NCBI GenBank assembly: GCA_003150175.1
Contig: QAKZ01000040.1
Location: forward strand, 1-34,730
Direction of reading: 5' to 3'
DNA: 34,730 bases
From: Coriobacteriia bacterium
GTDB taxonomy: Bacteria > Actinomycetota > Coriobacteriia > Coriobacteriales > Atopobiaceae
Numbering within the stretch: position 1 is the first letter of the stretch; each line of letters opens with the position of its first letter. This document shows positions 6,409-12,702 of this stretch, one piece after another. The position numbers were made by a program, and so were the translations under genes. The notes beneath the pieces are model-generated. The model made no database searches. It saw only the letters and a program-made list of their open reading frames with translations, and had not been told where the DNA came from.

Positions 6409-8688
6409 ATGGAGTTCATCGCGACGTGCCCCAAGGGGTTCGAGAAGCTGCTGGCCGAGGAGCTGGCGTCGTTCCACATTCCGCAGGTCCGCCAGCTGCG
6501 CGGCCAGGTCGCCTTCGGCGGCGAGCTCGCCGACGCCTACCGCGCCTGCCTGTGGAGCCGCCTCGCCTCGCGCGTCCTGCTCGTGCTCGCCCGCGTGGGC
6601 GCGGCCGACGCCGACGCGCTCTACGAGGGCGTCCAGTCCATCGACTGGTCCGCGCACCTCGCGCCCGGGGCTACCTTCGTCATAGACTCCCACGGCACGA
6701 ACGACAACCTGCGCAACACCCAGTTCGTCGCGCTGCGCTCCAAGGACGCGATCTCGGACCAGCTGTTCTCGGCCCGCGGGATGCGCCCCGTCGTGAACAC
6801 CGACGCCCCCGACGTCATCGTCGACGTGCGACTCCAGCGCGAGCGCGCGACCGTCTCGATCGACCTCACGGGCGAGCCGCTCTTCCACCGCGGCTACGAC
6901 TCCCGCGCGGCGCGCAAGGTCGCCCCGCTGCGCGCCGACTACGCCGCCATGGTGCTCGCCGCCGGCCGCTGGTACCGCAACGTGCGCCACGGCGCTCCCG
7001 TGCTCGCGGCGCTCTGGGCTGGGCAGGGCGCCGTCCTCGTGGAGGCGGCCGCCGAGGCGCTCGACCGGGCGCCCGGCCTGCTCCGCGCGCGCTGGGGCTT
7101 CGAGGGCTGGGCGGGCCACGACGCGGACGCCTGGGACGAGCTGCTCGCCGAGGCCGACGAGCGCGCGACCGCGGGCGAGAGGAACTCCCTTGCCCTCTAC
7201 GCCTGCGACACCCGCCCCGGCGCCGAGGCCGCCTGCCGCGGCGCCCTGCGCGCGGCCGGCCTCGACTGCGAGCTCACCTTCGCGCCCGCGGCCGAGGTCC
7301 TCGACGCCGCCCGCGCCGCCGGCGACGACGCGCTCGTGACCTGCGATTTGAGCTGGCTTTCCGAGGACGACCTCGCACTGGAGGCCTCCGCCCTCACGGC
7401 GATGTCGGCCGCCGCGGGCATGAACGTCGCCGCGCTCGTCAGGGACTCTTCGGTCGACGCCGCCGTGCAGGCCGCTCCCGCCGAGGTCTTCGACGTCATC
7501 CAGGGCCGCGAGCCCGCCTACGTGCGCTGCTTCGACGCGGTGCCCGGCCAGGCCGCGCCCGAGCCCGCCTGCGTCACGCTCGCGGGAGGGGAGCGCGTGC
7601 CCGTGCTCGTGCCGGCGAGCGACCAGTTCGCCGCGCGCCTGGCCAAGGTGGCCAAGCTCCGCGCCAAGTGGGCGCGCCGCGAGGACGTGAGCTGCTACCG
7701 CGTCTACGACGCCGACCTGCCCGACTACGCCGTCGCCATCGAGCTCTACCAGGGCCTCGACGGCAAGGGCCGCTGGCTGCAGGTCTCCGAGTACGCCGCG
7801 CCGAAGGAGATCGACGCAGACCTCGCACGCCGCCGCCTCATGGACGTGCTCGCCATCGCGCCGCGCGTGATGGGCATCGATCCCTCGAACGTCAACCTTC
7901 GCGTTCGCACCCGCGCCCGCGGCGGCTCCCAGTACGCCGACGAGGGCAGCGCCGCTGCGACGCCCGCGGCCGGCGAGTTCTCGCGCCTGCGCGGCCAGCG
8001 CGCCGACATGCGCAACCGCCACAAGCCGAGCCTGACCGACCTGCCGCGCGGCGCGCACCTCATCGACGAGGGCGGCCTCACCTTCGAGGTGAACTTCTCG
8101 GCCCGCCTGGACTGCGGCATCTTCCTCGACCACCGCGATACCCGCGCCGAGGTCCGCGAGATGATGAAGAAGACCCTCGGCTCCAAGCGCTTCCTGAACC
8201 TCTTTGCCTACACGGGCACCGCGACCTGCTACGCGGCCGACGGCGGTGCCAAGTTCACGACGACCGTGGACCTCTCGCGCCCGAGCCTCGACTGGGCGCG
8301 GCGCAACATGGCCCGCAACGGCTTCACGGGGCCCGAGCACGAGTTCGTCCAGGCCGACGTCATCCAGTGGGTCTCCGAGCAGCGCCACACGCGCAACCGC
8401 TGGGACCTCGTGTTCTGCGACGTGCCCACGTTCTCGAACTCGCAGCGCATGAAGAAGTCCAGCTGGGACGTCCAGCGCGACCACTCCGAGCTCATCATCG
8501 GCGTCTCGCGCCTGCTCACGCGCAACGGCTGCGCGATCTTCTCGTGCAACCTGCGCGGCTTCAAGCCCGACGTGGAGGCGCTGCAGAAGGCCGGCGTCGT
8601 GATCGAGGACATCACGGCGAGCACCATCCCGGAGGACTTCAAGCGCAACGCGAAGATCCACCACGCCTACATCGTCCGCCGCGGCTAG
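6409..8688 (+). CDS. rlmKL: RlmKL-type 23S rRNA methyltransferase with degenerate RlmL half
   Basis: A 759-residue protein collinear with fused RlmKL: THUMP-type N-terminal region (MEFIATCPKGFEKLLAEEL, residues about 1-150), RlmL-like methyltransferase region (about 150-340) and RlmK methyltransferase (about 430-759). RlmL makes m2G2445 and RlmK makes m7G2069 in E. coli 23S rRNA. The RlmK half is well kept: FLNLFAYTGTAT (near 595), TTVDLSRPSLDWARRN, then DVPTFSNSQRM (near 671, usual form DPPTFSNSKRM). The RlmL half lacks its two key motifs: AGQGAVLVEAA stands where DPMCGSGTLLIEAA is expected, and TCDLSWLSEDD where the catalytic NPPYGERL belongs. The ATG at 6409 follows AAAGG at nine bases; a TTG at 6382 is less likely. 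RlmK activity is likely; RlmL activity is doubtful. Confidence 0.88.
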   Translation: MEFIATCPKGFEKLLAEELASFHIPQVRQLRGQVAFGGELADAYRACLWSRLASRVLLVLARVGAADADALYEGVQSIDWSAHLAPGATFVIDSHGTNDNLRNTQFVALRSKDAISDQLFSARGMRPVVNTDAPDVIVDVRLQRERATVSIDLTGEPLFHRGYDSRAARKVAPLRADYAAMVLAAGRWYRNVRHGAPVLAALWAGQGAVLVEAAAEALDRAPGLLRARWGFEGWAGHDADAWDELLAEADERATAGERNSLALYACDTRPGAEAACRGALRAAGLDCELTFAPAAEVLDAARAAGDDALVTCDLSWLSEDDLALEASALTAMSAAAGMNVAALVRDSSVDAAVQAAPAEVFDVIQGREPAYVRCFDAVPGQAAPEPACVTLAGGERVPVLVPASDQFAARLAKVAKLRAKWARREDVSCYRVYDADLPDYAVAIELYQGLDGKGRWLQVSEYAAPKEIDADLARRRLMDVLAIAPRVMGIDPSNVNLRVRTRARGGSQYADEGSAAATPAAGEFSRLRGQRADMRNRHKPSLTDLPRGAHLIDEGGLTFEVNFSARLDCGIFLDHRDTRAEVREMMKKTLGSKRFLNLFAYTGTATCYAADGGAKFTTTVDLSRPSLDWARRNMARNGFTGPEHEFVQADVIQWVSEQRHTRNRWDLVFCDVPTFSNSQRMKKSSWDVQRDHSELIIGVSRLLTRNGCAIFSCNLRGFKPDVEALQKAGVVIEDITASTIPEDFKRNAKIHHAYIVRRG

Positions 8689-8815
8689 CCGCCGACCGTT
8701 CGCGGATGCGCGCGGGCTTCTCGGCCCCTCATCCCCTGTGGTAATTACAATAAGAGTCACCTATCTGAAGTCGGCGCGCGCCAACCCGCGCGCCCGGGAA
8801 ATGGGGGAGTCACAC

Positions 8816-10540
8816 ATGGATCAGACCATCGAGGCCACCGTCAAGGCGTGGCAGGACAACGTTCACGAGACTGACCTGGCCGAGGAGCTCGCGGGGCTCG
8901 TCGCCGAGGACGGCGACAAGCTCTACGACGCCTTCTACCGCAGCCTCGCCTTTGGCACCGCCGGCCTGCGCGGCACCCTCGGCGTCGGCACCAACCGCAT
9001 GAACGTCTACGTGGTCGCCCAGGCCACCCAGGGCGTCGCCGACTACCTGAATGCCCACTACGAGCACCCGACGCTGGCCCTGGCCCGCGACTCGCGCCTG
9101 AAGGGCGAGGACTTCCAGAAGGTCGCCGCCGGCATCCTGGCAGCCAACGGCGTCCACGTCTACGTCTATCCGCGCATCGAGCCCGTCCCGACGCTGTCCT
9201 TCGCCGTGCGCCACCTGGGCACCTCCGCCGGCATCGTCCTCACCGCCTCCCACAACCCCGCCGCCTACAACGGCTACAAGGTCTACAACGACCAGGGCGG
9301 CCAGATCACCGACGAGGCCGCGAAGGAGATCTCGGACAACATCGCCAAGGCCGACCCCTTCAAGGCCTTCGCGGGCGCCATGGACTTCGACGAGGCGCTG
9401 GCCAAGGGCCTCGTCGAGTGGACCCCGGAGGAGGTCCTCGACTCCTTCATCGAGAACATCAAGAAGGCCTCGGTCCCCGGCTTCAAGGCGTCCGACGGCT
9501 ACTCCGTCGTCTACACCCCGCTCAACGGCACGGGCATGGAGTGCGTGACCCGCATCCTCAAGGAGATCGGCGTCGAGAACGTCCACGTGGTCCCCGAGCA
9601 GGCCGAGCCGGACGGCAACTTCCCCACGTGCAACTACCCCAACCCCGAGTTCCGCGCCGCCCTCGAGCTCGCCCTCAAGCTCGCCGAGGAGGTCAAGCCC
9701 AACCTCGTCGTGGCCACCGACCCCGACGCCGACCGCATGGGCACCGCCATCCCGCACGACGGTGACTATGTGCTTCTTTCCGGCAACGAGATGGGCGTCC
9801 TGCTCATGGACTGGCTGGCAAACATGGCCAAGGAGAACGGCGAGGACGTGAGCCGCAAGGTCGCCGTCTCGACCATCGTCTCGAGCTCGATGCCCGATGC
9901 CCTCGCGAAGGACTGGGGCTTCGAGATGCGCCGCGTGCTTACCGGCTTCAAGTACATCGGCGACCAGATCGACCAGCTCAAGGATGAGGGCGAGGAGGAC
10001 CGCTACCTCATGGGCTTCGAGGAGTCCTACGGCTACCTCGTCGGCACCCACGCGCGCGACAAGGACGCCATCGTGGCGACCATGCTCTGCGTCGAGATGG
10101 CTTCTTACTACGCCGCGAAGGGTATGGACCTCTATGAGGCCATGGACGCGCTGTACCAGAAGTACGGCTACTACCTCAACGGCACCGTCAACGCTGCCTT
10201 CCCGGGCGCTTCCGGCGCGCAGAAGATGGCCGAGATCATGGACGGCCTGCGCAAGAACCCGCTGACCGAGATCGCCGGCTACAAGGTCGTCGGCATGACC
10301 GATTACGCCACCGGCCCCGAGATGCCGCGCGTCTCCGGCCTGCAGAAAGAGGCCCCGCAGAACCTCCCGCCCGCGAACGTCATCGAGTATCGCCTCGAGG
10401 GCAACAACAAGGTCATCTTCCGCCCGTCCGGCACCGAGCCCAAGGTCAAGGCGTACCTCTTCAGCGTGGGCGCCACGCGCGAGGAGTCCGAGGCAGTTCG
10501 CGACAAGCTCGACGCCGCCGCGAAGAAGATCCTCTCGTAG
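8816..10540 (+). CDS. Alpha-D-phosphohexomutase (phosphoglucomutase/phosphomannomutase family)
   Basis: A 574-residue enzyme with the four signatures of the phosphohexomutase superfamily in order: TASHNPAAYNGYK (catalytic phosphoserine), DPDADRMG (Mg2+ binding loop), GFEESYGYLVG (sugar recognition) and RPSGTEPKVK (phosphate binding). It interconverts sugar 1- and 6-phosphates in the cytoplasm, most likely glucose phosphates, linking glycolysis to glycogen and cell-wall precursor synthesis. Length and motif variants fit the PgcA/PGM2-like branch. The ATG at 8816 is preceded by GGGGGAG six bases upstream. An in-frame GTG at 8738 exists but lacks a ribosome site. The gene is monocistronic and ends before a strong hairpin terminator. 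Substrate preference cannot be read from sequence. Confidence 0.93.
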   Translation: MDQTIEATVKAWQDNVHETDLAEELAGLVAEDGDKLYDAFYRSLAFGTAGLRGTLGVGTNRMNVYVVAQATQGVADYLNAHYEHPTLALARDSRLKGEDFQKVAAGILAANGVHVYVYPRIEPVPTLSFAVRHLGTSAGIVLTASHNPAAYNGYKVYNDQGGQITDEAAKEISDNIAKADPFKAFAGAMDFDEALAKGLVEWTPEEVLDSFIENIKKASVPGFKASDGYSVVYTPLNGTGMECVTRILKEIGVENVHVVPEQAEPDGNFPTCNYPNPEFRAALELALKLAEEVKPNLVVATDPDADRMGTAIPHDGDYVLLSGNEMGVLLMDWLANMAKENGEDVSRKVAVSTIVSSSMPDALAKDWGFEMRRVLTGFKYIGDQIDQLKDEGEEDRYLMGFEESYGYLVGTHARDKDAIVATMLCVEMASYYAAKGMDLYEAMDALYQKYGYYLNGTVNAAFPGASGAQKMAEIMDGLRKNPLTEIAGYKVVGMTDYATGPEMPRVSGLQKEAPQNLPPANVIEYRLEGNNKVIFRPSGTEPKVKAYLFSVGATREESEAVRDKLDAAAKKILS

Positions 10541-10624
10541 GGCCTGCGCCGCATAGGTGGGCTGCTCGCGGCGAGCCGCTTGCGACGAATCGCGATTTGC
10601 GAGCCGCTCATGATGACCCGTCAG

Positions 10625-10663
10625 AAAGAAGGCCGCGTCCCGCCAAGGGCCGCGGCCTTCTTT
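10625..10663 (+). terminator. Intrinsic terminator of the phosphohexomutase gene
   Basis: AAAGAAGGCCGCG (10625-10637) and CGCGGCCTTCTTT (10651-10663) form a perfect 13-bp stem with a 13-base loop. The T-rich right arm supports termination on the plus strand. Confidence 0.85.
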
Positions 10664-10698
10664 GCGCGGACGGCAGGTATCTGGGCAGCGTCGACTTC

Positions 10699-10818
10699 TT
10701 TCCGGCAGTGCAGACTGCACCTCGCGAGTGCGGACTGCACAGCCGGAAATAATCATGAGTGCAGCCTGCACCAAAAGAGGGCAGTCTGCACAACGCCTGA
10801 GCTGTGCAGACTGCCCTC
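10699..10818. repeat. Repeat family II: array of five GTGCAG-N-CTGCAC palindromes
   Basis: Copies are GTGCAGACTGCAC (10708-10720), GTGCGGACTGCAC (10728-10740), GTGCAGCCTGCAC (10759-10771), GGGCAGTCTGCAC (10779-10791) and GTGCAGACTGCCC (10804-10816). The first and third are perfect 13-bp odd palindromes. The first two sit inside an outer inverted repeat TTTCCGGC/GCCGGAAA (10699-10706 and 10742-10749). The last two form a perfect 16-bp inverted repeat. The layout resembles bacterial REP/BIME elements. Confidence 0.75.
10777..10818 (-). terminator. Intrinsic terminator of the C39-like protease gene
   Basis: GAGGGCAGTCTGCACA (10777-10792) pairs perfectly with TGTGCAGACTGCCCTC (10803-10818) across a 10-base loop. 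Read on the minus strand the hairpin is followed by TTTTGG, so it should end the transcript arriving from 10854. It is made of two family II repeat units. Confidence 0.75.
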
Positions 10819-10853
10819 CGCGTTGCGCGCCTCTTGTGCGCTCTTTGTTCGAT

Positions 10854-12011
10854 TTACTGCTCGCTCGACGACGTCTGGTCGGACGAGGCTGACTTCACGG
10901 AGACCGAGTAGAACTTGTCGCACGAGGCGGCAAGAGTCGCGGGCGAACACGGGTGCGCAGACGCCTCGGGGGAGGTGGGGTCGTAGACGACGACGGAGTT
11001 GTCGGAGTTCTCGGTCACGGCGAGCACCCAGTGCGCGTCGTCGGTGAGCGTCCCGGCCTTCGCCTCGATGAGCAGATACGTCCCCGCGTCGAGCACCTGC
11101 GAGATGCTCTCGGAGCTCGACTCGTGGGACTTGACGGCGAGCCCGAGCCCATCGGCGGAAGACTCGAAGAAGCCCGCGTCCGTCCCGGAATCGCCCTTCG
11201 CCGCACCGGCGTCCACAGCGAGCTGCGCCATGTCCGCGGGGGTCTTGTCGCCTGTGCCGGTGAGCCCCATGTAGGCCATCGAGTACGCGCACGGGCCGGA
11301 ACCCGAGATCGCGAGGGCATGGTCGCCGTAGGGCACGGCGCCCCAACGGATGTCCCAGTCGTAGAGCTGAGGGGCGTTGCCCTTCTTTACGGCGTCGGTG
11401 TACGACTGGCCCGTCTTTTGGGCGTTGGGGTAGTTGGCCACGAAGTCGACCGCCTCTGGCTCGTCGAGGGCGAGCTCGAGGAGCGACTGGTCGTCGTACT
11501 CGTTCGCGTGCGCGGCGATCTGCGCGAAGCGGTCGTTGCGGTCGAGCTGGTCCTTGAAGCGGTTCGTGAGGTCGTCCGTCACGCCGGCCGCCACGCGCGC
11601 GTCGATTGTGTTCTGGTCGCCCGTGGCCTGATCCGACGCCGAGGCGGAGCAGCCGCGCACACAGCTGGATATGCCGACGACGAGCAAGATGACCAGCACG
11701 ACCGCGAGCCCGGCCAGGATGAAGACCCTCCGGTCGTACGCGCGCCGCCCGCGGCTTCCCTGGAAGTTGATGCTCTGCGAGCGGAGCGGATAGCCGCCGT
11801 GACCGAGGCCCTTCTGGACCGACCTGCGGCCCATGCCCGGCCTGCCGACAGGTCGCTGCTGCGTGCCACGGGGCCCGTGATAAGAGCCGTTCAGGTCGAT
11901 CCTGCCGGAGGGCCTGCCCATGCCGCCGGAGACGGGTCCGCCCCCGCGCCTTCTGGAGTCTCCGTGCGTGCTGCTACCGCCTCGGCGCGAGTTGGGTGTG
12001 TCGTAAGGCAT
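10854..12011 (-). CDS. Membrane-anchored C39-like (papain-fold) peptidase
   Basis: A 385-residue type II membrane protein. Residues 1-95 are disordered, rich in Arg/Gly/Ser and basic, and should stay in the cytoplasm. One membrane helix (about 96-114, VFILAGLAVVLVILLVVG) follows. The external part ends in a C39_2-like domain: LYDWDIRWGAVPYGD leads into SGSGPCAYSMAYMGLTG with candidate catalytic Cys241, then DAHWVLAV with His327, and YDPTSP with Asp344. This is the Cys-His-Asp order of the family. Its substrate is unknown; related domains occur in bacteriocin-processing and cell-surface proteins. The ATG at 12011 has GGAGG four bases upstream. The frame extends further but only antisense to argR. 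It is divergent from argR and ends at a strong hairpin. Confidence 0.82.
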   Translation of the reverse strand: MPYDTPNSRRGGSSTHGDSRRRGGGPVSGGMGRPSGRIDLNGSYHGPRGTQQRPVGRPGMGRRSVQKGLGHGGYPLRSQSINFQGSRGRRAYDRRVFILAGLAVVLVILLVVGISSCVRGCSASASDQATGDQNTIDARVAAGVTDDLTNRFKDQLDRNDRFAQIAAHANEYDDQSLLELALDEPEAVDFVANYPNAQKTGQSYTDAVKKGNAPQLYDWDIRWGAVPYGDHALAISGSGPCAYSMAYMGLTGTGDKTPADMAQLAVDAGAAKGDSGTDAGFFESSADGLGLAVKSHESSSESISQVLDAGTYLLIEAKAGTLTDDAHWVLAVTENSDNSVVVYDPTSPEASAHPCSPATLAASCDKFYSVSVKSASSDQTSSSEQ

Positions 12012-12034
12012 GTGGCCTCCGAAAATCGCTGCTG

Positions 12035-12043
12035 TGGGATAAT
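12035..12043 (+). promoter_or_regulatory. Candidate extended -10 promoter of argR
   Basis: TGGGATAAT (12035-12043) fits an extended -10 element, about 90 bases before the argR start, in the 123-bp gap shared with the divergent protease. No -35 box or ARG-box palindrome was recognised. Confidence 0.4.
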
Positions 12044-12134
12044 CTCTCAAATGGTACGACATGCGCACGCTCGGGAGGGTTCTTGCCGCCGCGCAAATCC
12101 GCGAGCGTCCGCTACAAAGAAGGGAACGGGCTAT

Positions 12135-12563
12135 ATGGGCACCAAGAACGGCCGGGCCGCGGCCATCCGCTCGATCGTGAGGGAAAGCTCGATCCGTACC
12201 CAACGCGAGCTCGTGGACGAGCTGCATGCCCGCGGTTTCGACTGCACGCAGGCGACCGTCTCGAGGGACGTCTCTTACCTGAACCTGCGGAAGCTGCCCG
12301 GGGGATCCTACGTGCTCGCCGAGGACCTGCACCTCCAGCGGATGCTCTCGGAGTTCGCGGTGAGCGTCAAGCGCTCGGAGAGCCTCGTCGTCGTGCGCAC
12401 GCAGCCCGGCTGCGCCTCGGGCGTCGCCGGTGCCATCGACGATGCCGAGCTCGAGCACGTGCTCGGCTCGGTCAGCGGCGATGACACGGTGCTCGTGGTC
12501 GCCGACTCCGTCGCGACTGCGGAGAAGCTCCGCTCCCGCCTCTCCGTCCTCGCGCAAAAGTAA
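12135..12563 (+). CDS. argR: Arginine repressor ArgR
   Basis: A 142-residue protein of typical ArgR length. The N-terminal winged helix (residues about 1-70) contains IRTQRELVDELHARGF and CTQATVSRDVSYLNLRKL, the DNA-recognition helix pattern of ArgR/AhrC. The C-terminal oligomerisation and arginine-binding domain has TQPGCASGVAGAIDD and GSVSGDDTVLVV; the paired aspartates are the usual arginine contacts. It should be a hexameric, arginine-dependent regulator of arginine biosynthesis or catabolism. No arg genes are in the window, so its targets lie elsewhere. The ATG follows AAGGGA at nine bases. The frame stays open far upstream, but that part is antisense to the protease gene and is not ArgR-like. 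Confidence 0.95.
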   Translation: MGTKNGRAAAIRSIVRESSIRTQRELVDELHARGFDCTQATVSRDVSYLNLRKLPGGSYVLAEDLHLQRMLSEFAVSVKRSESLVVVRTQPGCASGVAGAIDDAELEHVLGSVSGDDTVLVVADSVATAEKLRSRLSVLAQK

Positions 12564-12634
12564 ACCACGGACACAATAGTTTGGCGTGAAGCCAAGGGAG
12601 GAGCCCAAGCCGCGCGCCTCAATCGCAGAAAACA

Positions 12635-12677
12635 GCGCGGGCGCGGACTATCTTCGTCGATGAGTCCGCGCCCGCGC
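12635..12677 (-). terminator. Strong intrinsic terminator of the PBP gene
   Basis: GCGCGGGCGCGGACT (12635-12649) and its perfect complement (12663-12677) make a 15-bp stem with a 13-base loop. On the minus strand the hairpin is followed by GTTTTCTG, so it ends the PBP transcript. It may also stop convergent argR transcription. Confidence 0.85.
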
Positions 12678-12702
12678 CTGTGCGAGCCGCTCTGTAACCG
12701 GC

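Larger units (their letters stand above)
10541..10853. other. Convergent intergenic region with terminators and palindrome array
   Basis: This 313-bp gap separates the mutase from the convergent protease gene. It holds, in order, a direct repeat GCGAGCCGCT (10571-10580, 10599-10608) around the palindrome AATCGCGATT, a perfect terminator hairpin (10625-10663), and five GTGCAG-type palindromes (10708-10816). The last two of these form the terminator of the minus-strand gene. No coding potential was recognised. Confidence 0.7.

Noticed and set aside
6142..8760. Minus-strand open frame of over 800 codons across rlmKL
   Set aside because: The plus-strand frame has methyltransferase motifs, and the minus-strand translation is Val/Ala/Arg/Gly/His-rich with no recognisable domain.
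10699..10818. CRISPR array interpretation of the GTGCAG repeats
   Set aside because: Units are only 13 bp, unevenly spaced and self-palindromic, with no unique spacers of constant length and no cas genes.
10953..12134. Long open frame in phase with argR, giving a protein of over 500 residues
   Set aside because: The upstream part is antisense to the membrane-anchored protease gene, has no ArgR similarity and has Arg/Val-rich shadow composition. ArgR starts at 12135 with a ribosome site.
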